A program made the position numbers and the translations under genes. Shown piece by piece: positions 1 to 8,466 of a DNA stretch of 64,000 nucleotides; position 1 is the first letter of the stretch; every line of letters starts with the position of its first letter. Origin of the DNA: Caldilineaceae bacterium (GTDB lineage: Bacteria; Chloroflexota; Anaerolineae; Caldilineales; Caldilineaceae); the NCBI GenBank assembly GCA_019637685.1, contig JAHBVF010000006.1, positions 62,001-126,000 on the forward strand, read 5' to 3'. The notes beneath the pieces are model-generated. The model was not told the origin of the DNA, searched no databases, and was given only the letters and a program-made list of their open reading frames with translations.

Positions 1-729
1 TGCCAGCTTCGATTCCCCATTGAGCACCAGCAGCCGGAACAACTGATGCCAGTTCTCTTTGTAGGCATCGCTGACAGAGGCGGCCTCTACAAAATTGTCA
101 TAGGCTGCCTGCCATTCGCCCTGCTCAATCGCGTTCATCATTTTCAGATAGCGCACCAGCCCTTGCAGGGTTTCCACCGAAATGGCCTCGTCCGGCGGGG
201 TAAGCCCATGACTTTCCAGCGCTTCGAGCAGACCTTCCAGGTCTTCGATCAATCCCAGCATTGCCTCTGTCCGTCCCTGCTTGCGGTACATCTCAAACAG
301 TTGCCAACGCAGGGAGATGTCCCAGGGCGTCTCGGCCTGCACCTTCGCCATCAGCGCCAGACTCTCGTCGTGGCGTTCCAGCCAGCTCAGCATATAGGCC
401 TGGCGTTCATTCCAGACAGCAGTGGCGTCGGCATCAAAGACGTAGACAAGCTGGTCGGCGTGGAGGTCGATGGCCTCTTGCAGCCGGTTGCGTCGCGCCA
501 GGAAGGACTGATACGTGAAGAGGCACTCCTCCAACATCCGCTGCATACGGTTGTCATTGGCAGCCAGGCGCTCCAGGGGCATCTTCACCAGGCGGCCGAT
601 AAGCAGTTCATATTTCTCGCCGGCGCGCTCATCGTCCCGAAGTGCCAGCTGGCGGGCTTCGGTCAGCAGCGCCTCCCACGAACCGCGCACTGGCGGGGCA
701 GATTGTCGATTGGGTGCTTGTGTACTCAC
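1..729 (-). CDS. Helical repeat protein of unknown function, C-terminus cut by the window edge
   Basis: I do not recognise the family. The 243 visible codons give a soluble, strongly helical protein with no signal peptide and no membrane segment. Helices rich in Leu, Ala, Glu and aromatic residues around residues 95-125, 130-150 and 185-215 resemble tetratricopeptide-type repeats, but no repeat unit is clean enough to name. I start it at GTG 729 because AAAGGA sits seven bases upstream; the ATG at 746 lies in another frame. It is transcribed in the same direction as the EamA transporter that ends 88 bases upstream, so the two may share a transcript. The missing C-terminal part could carry the functional domain. 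Confidence 0.7.
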   Translation of the reverse strand, partial: MSTQAPNRQSAPPVRGSWEALLTEARQLALRDDERAGEKYELLIGRLVKMPLERLAANDNRMQRMLEECLFTYQSFLARRNRLQEAIDLHADQLVYVFDADATAVWNERQAYMLSWLERHDESLALMAKVQAETPWDISLRWQLFEMYRKQGRTEAMLGLIEDLEGLLEALESHGLTPPDEAISVETLQGLVRYLKMMNAIEQGEWQAAYDNFVEAASVSDAYKENWHQLFRLLVLNGESKLA

Positions 730-817
730 AGAGGAGTCCTTTCATGAGAAGAGGGCGGCCAATGAACCAGCCACCTGTGGGTCGATGTCGCACACTCAAC
801 TGCTTACTCACGTCCAC

Positions 818-1816
818 TCATTGATTGCTGATCGGAGGTATTGCCTCGCGGAACACCACCCGTTTCCGCCGCGCCGCCAGCCACAGCCCGCCCAGCTCCG
901 CGGCCAGCATCCCGGCCAGAATGAGCGCACAGCCAATAAGGCCGCGGGGGGTCAGTATTTCACCGATGAGCAGATAACTGAAAATGGCAGCGGTAACCGG
1001 TTCTAGCGTATAGAGCAGGGCGATATGGCTGGCACTGGTAAAACGCTGTGCCCAAACCTGAGCAGTAAAGGCAAAGGTTGTCGCCAGCAGCCCCGTAAAT
1101 ACCGCGGCAAAAAGAACATTGCCCGACAGGGGGGGCAGCCCCGCCGGGATTTCGAAGATCAAAGAAATGATCGCACAGGCCACGGCCACTGTCGCAATCT
1201 GGATGGCTGCCAGACGAAAAGGGGATGCCTGGTTGGCGTACCGCGCGACCAGTAAAATATGGGCAGCGATCGCAATCGCACAGATGAAGACAAGAAAATC
1301 GCCGTAGCCGATGGAGAGATCGTCATTGAGGCTGAGCAGGGCCAGACCGATTGTCGCCAGCGCCACCCCCACAACCGCGGGCACGCCGGTCCGCTGATGC
1401 ATAAAGAGCGCCGCGCCCACAGGAACCAGAATCACATTCAGCCCGGTAATAAAACCGGTCTTGGCCGGTGTGGTGTAGAGCAGGCCCAAAGTCTGAAAGG
1501 CATAGCTGGCTCCCAGCACCAGACCGATAACAATGGCCGGGATCAGAATATTGCGTCGAGGTTTTGCCTCTCGTTGGCTGTTTTCTGCCGGGCTATTTTC
1601 CGCCGGGCGATTCCTGACCTGCCTTTTCATTCTTTGGGGGCGTCGCTGCCAGAGAAAAACAGGCGCGAAAGCTGCCGCGGCAATGCCAAAACGCAGCGCG
1701 AGAAAGGCAAAAACCGGCCATTCCCGGACAGCGTCTTGCACCATCACAAAAGTAGCGCCCCAGATCGTCACCACCAACAAGAGCATCAAATCAGCGATAA
1801 TCTGTCGGCGAACCAT
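818..1816 (-). CDS. EamA/DMT-family membrane transporter
   Basis: A drug/metabolite transporter superfamily permease of the inner membrane, 332 residues, the usual length of the family. Ten hydrophobic segments form two EamA repeats (about residues 8-150 and 170-320). The N-terminal motif VVTIWGATFVMVQ and the segment NVILVPVGAALF are typical of EamA exporters. Between helices two and three there is an unusually charged loop (about residues 60-90) with the doubled motif PAENSPAENS, encoded by a short tandem duplication. The substrate cannot be told from sequence; exporters of amino acids or other metabolites are the known relatives. The gene stands alone apart from the helical protein downstream. 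Confidence 0.88.
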   Translation of the reverse strand: MVRRQIIADLMLLLVVTIWGATFVMVQDAVREWPVFAFLALRFGIAAAAFAPVFLWQRRPQRMKRQVRNRPAENSPAENSQREAKPRRNILIPAIVIGLVLGASYAFQTLGLLYTTPAKTGFITGLNVILVPVGAALFMHQRTGVPAVVGVALATIGLALLSLNDDLSIGYGDFLVFICAIAIAAHILLVARYANQASPFRLAAIQIATVAVACAIISLIFEIPAGLPPLSGNVLFAAVFTGLLATTFAFTAQVWAQRFTSASHIALLYTLEPVTAAIFSYLLIGEILTPRGLIGCALILAGMLAAELGGLWLAARRKRVVFREAIPPISNQ

Positions 1817-1872
1817 TCAAGATACCTGTCAGAAAGGGGTGAAAGAAGGGAAAGGGAATCCCGATTGCGGAC

Positions 1873-1928
1873 AGAGGCGTGAAACGTAAGATCGGACGGC
1901 GATCTCACGTTTTACGTTTCACGCCTCT
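1873..1928. repeat. Long inverted repeat, hairpin family A
   Basis: Outer arms AGAGGCGTGAAACGTAA (1873-1889) and its exact complement (1912-1928), with a GATC/GATC inner pair. The core AAACGT...ACGTTT recurs at 7228-7286 and 46592-46633. It lies between two genes transcribed leftwards, upstream of the transporter and downstream of chlD. Confidence 0.85.
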
Positions 1929-1973
1929 GAGGGAAAATAGCCTAAACTATAGAATTTCATCCCCGCAGAGCCG

Positions 1974-4039
1974 CTACTTGATCTCGCGTTTGACTGTATT
2001 GAGCAGCGTGTCGGCGCGCAGATCGGGCAGATTGTGGCAGACACCGCCCATGTGGTCGGCCAGAGCCTGGGCCAGCCCCCGATCAAAGGCCATGTGCTCC
2101 ATATTGATCACAATCGAGCGCACATCGCCCTGATCGAAGAGTTCGGCCATACGCATGGCCTCCTCTTGGGCGGGCATACCGGTCATACTCACATTGCCCG
2201 CGCCGTCGGTGAGCAGAATCACCAGCGGACGCATTTCCGCGTCCTTGCGTTTGGCCGCTTCCACCACCTGCCAGGCAGCCAGCAGACCGCTGCTCAGGGG
2301 TGTTTTGCCACCCACAGGCAGGTCTTTCAATGCCCGTTCGGCCAGATCCACACTGCTGGTGGGGGGCAGCACCACACGGGCTTTGTCCCGCTGAAAGACG
2401 ACCAGCCCCACCTGATCCCGGCGCTGGTAAGCGTCGACCAGAAGGCTAAAAATCGCCCCTTTGGTGGCTTCCATCCGTTCGCTGGCCGCCATAGACCAAC
2501 TGGCATCCACCACAAACAAAATCAGATTGCCCGTGCGCCGCACCCGCACTTTGCGTTGCAGGTCGGACATACGCAATTTCAGGGCCAGATCGTTGTCGCT
2601 GGTCTTGGCCCGCTCTTTCTGATGTATAGAGGCCGCCCGCAACGTCGCGTCAAAGGCGATGTCGTCGGTCTTGTCCCCTGCGGGCCGGGCTTTGATGTAG
2701 CGCCCCCGCTTGCGATCAGTTTGACTATACGAACGCTTCCCTGTCTGTTCGCGGGTCACTTTGTCCAGAGGCGTGTCAAACTTGCGCGCCTCAAAGACGT
2801 CTCCTACATTGATAGGCTTGCGTGCGCCTTTGTCGTCTCCGGGTGATGAACTCTGCTGAGGAGCAGCGTTGGGTTCAGCAACACCCCCTTCGCCCCCCTC
2901 CGGCGATCCGTCTAGGTCGTCGGATTCATCACCCTCTGTGCTTTTTTTTCCGCTGATGCCCCGCTGGCCTCGGCATCTTCGGTCCCTTCGTCGTCGTCAA
3001 AGGCTTCCTCGGCCTCGGCCCGGGCCTGGCGCATATTGGACTCCAACTGCTCCGGGTTCAGGGCCGCATCCTGGAAAGGCTGTTTCTTCATACGGTGGGG
3101 CAGGGCCAGCTCCGCAGCCAGCAGGATGTCCCGATCGGTGATACTGTTCCGTCCTTCAAACGCGGCCTGGGCACGGGCTGTTTTCAGAATCACAATATCG
3201 GCCCGGTGACCGTCCACATTGAAGCTGGAGGTGAGAGCAGCGATTGTATAGAGGTCTCTGTCCGTGTACGTCACGCTCTCGTAAAGGCGACGGGCCGCGA
3301 TGATACGGTCGCCCAACGTGCCCGCGTCCCCCGCGAAATCTGCGCCAAAGCGGGTGGCATCCCGCTCAAATTGGGTGCGGCGGCGCAGAATTTCCACCCG
3401 CTCTTTGGGCGTGTGAATGCCCACCACATCCACCGAATGGGCAAAACGGTCCAGTAATTGGGGGCGCAGATCGCCCTCTTCCGGGTTCATGGAACCCACC
3501 AACACAAAACGGGAGGGATGCTGCACACTGATGCCCTCTCGCTCCACCACATTGACACCCATGGCCGCGCTGTCCAGCAACAGGTCCACCACGTGATCGT
3601 CCAGCAGGTTCACTTCGTCCACATAGAGCACGCCCCGGTTGGCCGCGGCCAAAATGCCCGGCTCAAAGTGGCGCTCGCCCCTTTGAATGGCTTTTTCGAT
3701 GTCCAGCGTACCCACCACCCGGTCTTCGGTAGCAGAGACGGGCAGGTCAATAAAGGGCGTATCCCGCATACTGACGGGCATTTCGCCGGTTTCGGCGGCT
3801 CTGGTGCAGGACGCGCAGAGACCCGCGGTCTGGTCAGGCCGACAGGCAAAGGGGCAACCGTCCACGGCCTGGATGGGGGGAAGCAGCGCGGCCAGGCCGC
3901 GGGCAGCAGTCGACTTGGCTGTGCCTCTTTCGCCCCTGATAAGCACGCCCCCAATCAGTGGATTGACGGCATTGAGCAGGAGTGCTCGCTTCATCTTTTC
4001 CTGGCCGACGATGGCGGTGAAGGGATAAGTTACTCGCAT
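1974..4039 (-). CDS. chlD: Cobaltochelatase ChlD-type subunit, AAA+ and VWA fusion read through a -1 frameshift
   Basis: ATP-dependent motor subunit of a class I metal chelatase, expected to work with CobN to insert cobalt into hydrogenobyrinate diamide for cobalamin synthesis. The AAA+ half shows Walker [10 protein letters not shown] (residues 36-44), a four-cysteine cluster (C62, C66, C75, C78) and Walker B with D141-E142. After an acidic linker, the second half carries a VWA domain with MIDAS motif DASWS (near residue 512 of the fusion). The two halves lie in different frames and meet at eight adenines (2949-2942). A -1 slip gives a 688-residue protein, the normal length for fused cobaltochelatases; conserved linker residues (for example [11 protein letters not shown]) are readable in the second frame. 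The start at 4039 has AAAGGA seven bases upstream. No chlorophyll genes are present, so magnesium chelatase is unlikely. A single-base assembly error in the homopolymer is the alternative. Confidence 0.85.
2841..2950 (-). promoter_or_regulatory. Programmed -1 frameshift signal: A AAA AAA slippery site plus downstream stem
   Basis: On the coding strand the zero-frame phasing is GCG GAA AAA AAA GCA, which contains the heptamer A AAA AAA (2948-2942). Seven bases later begins a perfect ten-base arm GGGTGATGAA (2934-2925), complementary to TTCATCACCC (2850-2841). The 74-base loop can form two further small hairpins (TCGCC/GGCGA and CTGCT/AGCAG). Slippery heptamer, 7-base spacer and downstream stem are the standard parts of bacterial -1 frameshift signals. 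Confidence 0.72.
2912..4039 (-). CDS. Zero-frame product of chlD: short AAA+ ChlI-like subunit
   Basis: Without frameshifting, translation from 4039 runs through the AAA+ domain and the slippery run, adds nine residues and stops at TAG 2914-2912, giving 375 residues. This is close to the length of free-standing ChlI/BchI small subunits and ends after the complete AAA+ module, with Walker A, Walker B and the sensor I stretch [11 protein letters not shown]. It would be a natural partner for the long ChlD product, since class I chelatases need both small and medium subunits. That both products are made is an inference; no separate chlI gene is visible in the window. Confidence 0.6.
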   Translation of the reverse strand: MRVTYPFTAIVGQEKMKRALLLNAVNPLIGGVLIRGERGTAKSTAARGLAALLPPIQAVDGCPFACRPDQTAGLCASCTRAAETGEMPVSMRDTPFIDLPVSATEDRVVGTLDIEKAIQRGERHFEPGILAAANRGVLYVDEVNLLDDHVVDLLLDSAAMGVNVVEREGISVQHPSRFVLVGSMNPEEGDLRPQLLDRFAHSVDVVGIHTPKERVEILRRRTQFERDATRFGADFAGDAGTLGDRIIAARRLYESVTYTDRDLYTIAALTSSFNVDGHRADIVILKTARAQAAFEGRNSITDRDILLAAELALPHRMKKQPFQDAALNPEQLESNMRQARAEAEEAFDDDEGTEDAEASGASAEKKAQRVMNPTT

Positions 4040-4144
4040 AGTCGTTTCCTTTGGGGCTAAAGCAGCGGGTTCGGGAGAATTGTCAGAGTCTGGTCAGAAT
4101 CCAGGCAGGTAGTGTTGGCAAAAACAGATATACTCAATCCTGTG

Positions 4145-4189
4145 GGCAGAACATCTGCCATTATAAACGACAGACAAAGGCAAAAACAA
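4145..4189 (-). promoter_or_regulatory. Probable chlD promoter with operator-like palindrome
   Basis: On the minus strand TTGTTT (4189-4184) and TATAAT (4165-4160) are separated by 18 bases. Directly downstream, where transcription should start, lies the palindrome GGCAGA-ACA-TCTGCC (4145-4159), which could bind a repressor. No cobalamin riboswitch was recognised in the 110-base leader before chlD. Confidence 0.42.
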
Positions 4190-4352
4190 ACCAAAGCGGC
4201 TTTGGGGCGCGATTCGATTGCTGGGCCAACGGGAATCAGACGCGCCGGCCAGCCCTTTGGCGCGGATATGTTTGTGCGAACATTTGCTGAAACTTTCTGA
4301 TTTGTCCGTCGTATTGCACAATAGAGTAGTCGTAACCAACGAGGCACGCCCG

Positions 4353-5027
4353 ATGAATGAACAGGAACAGCGCTGGCTGGAACTGGCCCGCAAGGGCGAC
4401 CAGCAGGCCTTCTGTAGTTTGGTAGACGCGTATCAGCGTCCGGTGATGAGTCTGACCTATCGAATGCTCGGCGATCTGGAGGAGGCCGAAGATGCCGCTC
4501 AGGAGACGTTTTTGCGCGCCTGGTCCCGGCTGCACCAGTATAACCCGGACCACAAATTCAGTACGTGGGTTTTCTCCATTGCCAATCACCACTGCATCGA
4601 CCGCCTGCGCAAACGCCGGGTAAAGGTGGTGGGGCTAGACGACACCCCCATTGCCTTCACAATTCAGGACAACACAGCCAAGCCGGAGGATGCACTGCTC
4701 AGCCAGGAAAACGCGGAGGAGATGCAGGCGCTGGTGGAATTGCTCCCCCTCGACTATCGCACGCCGCTGGTTTTGCGCTATTGGCAGGAGTGCAGCTATC
4801 AGGAGATCGGTGAGATTATGGAACTGAGCCTGCCTGCGGTAAAGAGCCGTCTCTTCCGTGCCCGGCAAAAGCTGGCCGAAGAATACGAACGCTCCCAGGC
4901 CGCGATTCGGGGCGAAATGCAGCCCGCTCGCTCTGTCTATGCGAAAGAATCTGCCCGCAACCGCCCTTCCCTGCGCCAAAGCGTGGGCACGCCCTTGCGA
5001 ACTGCGCTGACAGGGGCTATAAGTTAG
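4353..5027 (+). CDS. ECF-family RNA polymerase sigma factor
   Basis: A group 4 (extracytoplasmic function) sigma-70 factor of 224 residues that directs RNA polymerase to a stress or envelope regulon. Region 2 (about residues 10-80) contains AYRMLGDLEEAEDAAQETF-like sequence with the DAAQETFLRAW core helix; region 4 (about 125-175) has LPLDYRTPLVLRYW and the recognition helix SLPAVKSRLFRAR. I choose ATG 4353, which has GAGG eight bases upstream, over longer in-frame openings. The next gene encodes a zinc-finger-type membrane protein that is the likely anti-sigma factor. The C-terminal 40 residues after region 4 are basic and not recognised. The sequence does not reveal which signal is sensed. 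Confidence 0.92.
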   Translation: MNEQEQRWLELARKGDQQAFCSLVDAYQRPVMSLTYRMLGDLEEAEDAAQETFLRAWSRLHQYNPDHKFSTWVFSIANHHCIDRLRKRRVKVVGLDDTPIAFTIQDNTAKPEDALLSQENAEEMQALVELLPLDYRTPLVLRYWQECSYQEIGEIMELSLPAVKSRLFRARQKLAEEYERSQAAIRGEMQPARSVYAKESARNRPSLRQSVGTPLRTALTGAIS

Positions 5028-5132
5028 CCATAGGCAACAAACAGAGTTTTTGACAATCTTCTATCCAGACCGGTGAAACCGATGACAGTTCTGCAACCGC
5101 AGCCGCTCGTTCCCACGGAGGACGAAGCCGAT

Positions 5133-5684
5133 ATGAATACCCACGACGAATACGGAATGCTGATGTCCTTGTCCCTGGACAATCTGCTGGATGGCAGAGA
5201 ACAGGCCCAACTGGACGCCCATTTGGCCGACTGTAACCGGTGTCGCGCCCAGTGGAGCTTGTGGAAATCACTGGATGGGGCATTGCACGCCGCGCCCATG
5301 ACCGCGCCGTCCCCTGCGTTTGTGCAGAGGGTTGGCCACCGTTTGGCCGCGCAGGATCGGCGAAGACAGATGCGTGTGGGTATTCTGCTGGGCGCGTTGA
5401 CGATTGTTATGTGGCTGATCGGCGTGACGGGTATAGCGCTGGTCATCGGCGCGCTCATATACAATCAGGTGGGCTGGTTCACCGAGAGTTTGCACTGGCT
5501 GGCCTATATGTGGACAGCGGTTACAGTCGTCGGCAGTTCCCTCCTGGCGCTGTTGGGCGGTGTGGCCGGAGAACCATCGGCCATTGGGTTGCTGGGCGGC
5601 TATGTGATTCTGGCCGGGGGCGTGTTGGCTATGTGGTCCCGCTATTTGCGACGGTCGTTGCAGAGAGTAGAAGTCTTCCAGTAG
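5133..5684 (+). CDS. Probable membrane anti-sigma factor with HxxxCxxC zinc motif
   Basis: A 183-residue protein with an N-terminal cytoplasmic domain and three or four hydrophobic segments. Near residues 30-45 is DAHLADCNRCRAQW, the H-x3-C-x2-C motif of zinc-binding anti-sigma domains, which normally clamp an ECF sigma factor. Membrane segments lie at about residues 85-110, 120-145 and 150-170. The start at ATG 5133 is favoured by GGAGG eleven bases upstream; a GTG at 5073 in the same frame has no comparable site. It follows the sigma gene by about 105 bases and precedes the bactofilin-like membrane protein by 70, so the three probably form one unit. The sensed signal and any proteolytic step are unknown. 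Confidence 0.8.
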   Translation: MNTHDEYGMLMSLSLDNLLDGREQAQLDAHLADCNRCRAQWSLWKSLDGALHAAPMTAPSPAFVQRVGHRLAAQDRRRQMRVGILLGALTIVMWLIGVTGIALVIGALIYNQVGWFTESLHWLAYMWTAVTVVGSSLLALLGGVAGEPSAIGLLGGYVILAGGVLAMWSRYLRRSLQRVEVFQ

Positions 5685-5754
5685 GAATTCTTCCGTAGAA
5701 ATTCACAAAATATTCAATAGAGTTTCCACAGAGTTATCGAGCGAAGAAGAACCA

Positions 5755-7200
5755 ATGAACCGAATCCGATGGAATACACGCTGGCTTCTGGCCGCCATTC
5801 TTATCACAGTTGGCACACTGGGCATTCTGTTCGCGCCATCAGCCAGGGCCGCAGAGCAGCCCAGGCTGGTTGACGGGTCGCTCTCGCCCATCAGCTTTAG
5901 CCCGGACCAGCGCGTCTTCAACGAAGACCTGCTGGTGGCCGACGGCCAGGTGATCGACGACAATGTAGCTGTGCTCAATGGGAATGTGACGATCCGGGCG
6001 GGCGGCGTTATCAACGGCGATCTGTCGGTTGTGCGCGGCGATGTGGAAGTGGCCGGACAGATCAGGGGCGACCTGGCTGTGGTGCAAGGCGATGCCAAAC
6101 TGCGTGCCAGTGCCCGCGTCGAAGGCGATGTGAGTATTGTGGGCGGTGAAGTGGAGCGGGCTGAAGGCGCGTTTGTCGGCGGCAATTTTGTAGGCGGTCC
6201 CAGCCGGGATTGGCAGGACCTGTTCAACGAGAACAACGGCACAGACACAAGCAGTGCGCCCCAGTTCCGCAATCAGCGGGATGGCCGTTCCTGGCTGGTG
6301 CTCTTTCTGTGGCGGTTGGTGCGGGCGGTGCTGTGGACGCTGCTGATCACAGGACTGGTGGTGCTGATTGCCTGGCTGGCCCCTGCCCAGGTCAAGAAGA
6401 TTGCACGGACAGCCGAAGCCGAGCCAGTGCTCTCTTTCGCTGTCGGTCTGGTGGTGTCACTGGTGGTCACTTTTCTTTCCATGGGGCTTTTTGCCACCCT
6501 CTGTTTGGCCCCTGTGGGCGTTCTTCTGAGCAGTCTGCTGGCCATTGCCGGGCTGCTGGGCTGGGCCGCCACAGCCGTCTGGATCGGCGAGAAACTGGCC
6601 GGGCTGAGCAGTGACGCTGCGGTTGCCCGTATCCCCTCGCTGGTATTTGTGGCTGGCTCGACGCTGATCCTTACCGGGCTAATCTTCTTCGGATGGGCGC
6701 TGCTGGCCTGTGTCGGTTTTATTGCCGGACTGTTGGTTGTCTCGCCCGGTGTGGGCGCGGTGCTGGTCAATCTGGCCCGGCACACGCGCACAGCGGGCAG
6801 TGTCCCGGAGCGTGAGCCGGGGGGTGAGCCGGTCAGTGCCCCCTTCACAGCAAAGACAGAAGAAAAGACGGGAGCAGAAGCAGATCAACCGGAAGAAACG
6901 AACGCGAAGGGCAACCCCAGCGTTTTTGCCAGCGGCGACGACCTGGGACTGAGCGCGGCCGAGCGGACAGCCCTGGGCCGCGGGGCAGGCATTCCCGAAG
7001 GCCAGCCCGACGATTTCACCCGGCTGAAGGGCATCGGCCCCGCCTTCGATCGACGGTTGAAAGAGGCGGGCATTACTACTTTTGCCGCGCTGGCCGCGGC
7101 CACGCCCGAGGAAATCTCGGCTGTTATTGGCTGGCCGCCAGAGCGGGTGGTGCGGGACGAACTGAGGGAACAGGCGGCAGCGCTGGCCGCGGGCGAATAA
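5755..7200 (+). CDS. Bactofilin-like secreted-domain membrane protein with C-terminal helix-hairpin-helix
   Basis: A 481-residue protein with a signal peptide (cleavage probably near residue 33 after ARA). Residues 55-145 form a run of short beta repeats of the polymer-forming (DUF583/bactofilin-like) type, with repeated GDLSVVRGDVEV-like strands, here on the outer side of the membrane. Four hydrophobic segments follow (about 175-205, 225-250, 255-280 and 300-340). After a charged linker the C-terminus (about 415-475) carries a helix-hairpin-helix fold with LKGIGPAFDRRLKEAGI, similar to the small HhH tails seen on other Chloroflexota proteins. It lies behind the sigma/anti-sigma pair and may be part of its envelope-stress regulon. 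The function is not known. Confidence 0.78.
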   Translation: MNRIRWNTRWLLAAILITVGTLGILFAPSARAAEQPRLVDGSLSPISFSPDQRVFNEDLLVADGQVIDDNVAVLNGNVTIRAGGVINGDLSVVRGDVEVAGQIRGDLAVVQGDAKLRASARVEGDVSIVGGEVERAEGAFVGGNFVGGPSRDWQDLFNENNGTDTSSAPQFRNQRDGRSWLVLFLWRLVRAVLWTLLITGLVVLIAWLAPAQVKKIARTAEAEPVLSFAVGLVVSLVVTFLSMGLFATLCLAPVGVLLSSLLAIAGLLGWAATAVWIGEKLAGLSSDAAVARIPSLVFVAGSTLILTGLIFFGWALLACVGFIAGLLVVSPGVGAVLVNLARHTRTAGSVPEREPGGEPVSAPFTAKTEEKTGAEADQPEETNAKGNPSVFASGDDLGLSAAERTALGRGAGIPEGQPDDFTRLKGIGPAFDRRLKEAGITTFAALAAATPEEISAVIGWPPERVVRDELREQAAALAAGE

Positions 7201-7227
7201 TCTGTTCCACAGTCGCATAAATGTATA

Positions 7228-7286
7228 GCGAAATGTAAAACGTAAAACGTGAGAAAAGGCGGTATTCTCACGTTTTACGTTTCGCG
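7228..7286. repeat. Inverted repeat, hairpin family A
   Basis: Arms ACGTAAAACGTGAGAA (7240-7255) and TTCTCACGTTTTACGT (7265-7280) are perfect complements, with further pairing outside. It is a second copy of the repeat at 1873-1928 and lies between the bactofilin-like gene and pyrD. Confidence 0.85.
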
Positions 7287-7325
7287 TTTCTGGCACTACA
7301 AACACAACCAGCCAGAGGCTTCCCC

Positions 7326-8312
7326 ATGACACATCTCCAGACCCCGTTCCTCAACCACATTCTCCCCACCCCGCTGGTGCTTGCCAGCGGAATTTGGGGC
7401 ACGACTGTCAGCCTGCTGGTGCGGGCGGCCCAGAGCGGCTGTGGCGCGGTGACAGCCAAAAGCTGCGGCCCTGTGCCTCGCGCCGGACACGTCAACCCTT
7501 CCTGCCTGGCCTGGGAACACGGACTGATCAACGCCATCGGATTGGCCAATCCGGGGGCAGAGGAAGAGGTGGCCCTGTTGCGCCAGGCCAAAGCCGAATT
7601 GACCCCCCTGGGCGTTCCTCTCATCGCCAGCATTTTTGCAGGCACAGCCGCGGAGTTTGGCGACGTGGCGCGCATCGTGGCCCAGGCCCAGCCCGATTTC
7701 ATCGAAGTCAACATCTCCTGCCCCAATGTGGGCAGCGAATTTGGCGAACCCTTCGCGGCCAATCCCCAGAGCGCGGCGGAAGTGACTGGCTTTGTGGCCC
7801 AGGCGGTCGCGCCTTTTGCCATTCCTGTAATCGTCAAACTGGCCCCCAATGTGCCGAGCATTGGCCGCATTGCCCGGGCAGTGGTAGAAGCTGGCGCGGA
7901 TGCACTCTGCGCGGTCAACACAATGCCGGGTCTGGTGATCGACCCGGAAAGCGGGCAAATGTTGCTTGCCAATCGCAGCGGCGGGATCAGTGGCCCGGCC
8001 CTGAAACCCATCGCCCTCAAAGCGGTCTACGACGCGCGGCGGGCCTGCCCAGACACGCCGATTATCGGGACAGGCGGTGTCTCCACCGGGCAAGACGCCA
8101 TTGAAATGTTGATGGCCGGGGCCACGGCAGTGGGTGTGGGCAGTGCCATCTATTACCGGGGCGGCGAAACTCTGTCGCTGATTATCGAGGAGATGAAAGC
8201 TTGGATGGCGGCCCACAGCGTTGCTTCGCTGGACGAAATCCGCGGCGCGGCCCATCGGGAGCCGCTCTATGCCATTGCCCCGACCGGCGCGCCCATTCCC
8301 CACGCGCGCTGA
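7326..8312 (+). CDS. pyrD: Dihydroorotate dehydrogenase, class 1
   Basis: Oxidises dihydroorotate to orotate, the fourth step of pyrimidine synthesis, using FMN. The 328-residue protein shows the class 1 signature NISCPN with the catalytic cysteine C132, the substrate loop NAIGLANPG (near 69-77), the phosphate-binding strand [13 protein letters not shown] (near 240-252) and [12 protein letters not shown]. Length and the lack of a membrane helix point to the cytosolic class 1B type, which normally pairs with an electron-transfer subunit PyrK; no pyrK is seen next to it. GAGG lies seven bases before the ATG. It stands alone between an inverted repeat and a protease gene. Confidence 0.94.
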   Translation: MTHLQTPFLNHILPTPLVLASGIWGTTVSLLVRAAQSGCGAVTAKSCGPVPRAGHVNPSCLAWEHGLINAIGLANPGAEEEVALLRQAKAELTPLGVPLIASIFAGTAAEFGDVARIVAQAQPDFIEVNISCPNVGSEFGEPFAANPQSAAEVTGFVAQAVAPFAIPVIVKLAPNVPSIGRIARAVVEAGADALCAVNTMPGLVIDPESGQMLLANRSGGISGPALKPIALKAVYDARRACPDTPIIGTGGVSTGQDAIEMLMAGATAVGVGSAIYYRGGETLSLIIEEMKAWMAAHSVASLDEIRGAAHREPLYAIAPTGAPIPHAR

Positions 8313-8466
8313 TACGTCCCCCTTTTCTCCACTGGCGCGGTTTGCCTTCATTTGAATTACGGGATAGTTACCAAAAGATAATAGATAATTTTTGCATAGG
8401 GAGTACTCTGGCTATGTGTTCTGTCCCCCAGGGACTATTCGGCTTCCCATTTCAAGGAGTTTTCCT

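Noticed and set aside
46-747. Long plus-strand ORF of 233 codons
   Set aside because: It lies opposite the helical protein gene, has low-complexity His/Gln-rich translation and no ribosome site; it is an antisense shadow in GC-rich DNA.
2942-2950. Sequencing error as cause of the chlD frame change
   Set aside because: Not excluded, but the correct slippery phase plus a perfect stem at the right distance make a real signal more likely.
4040-4350. Cobalamin riboswitch in the chlD leader
   Set aside because: I could not find the conserved B12-box or the paired helices in the short leader.
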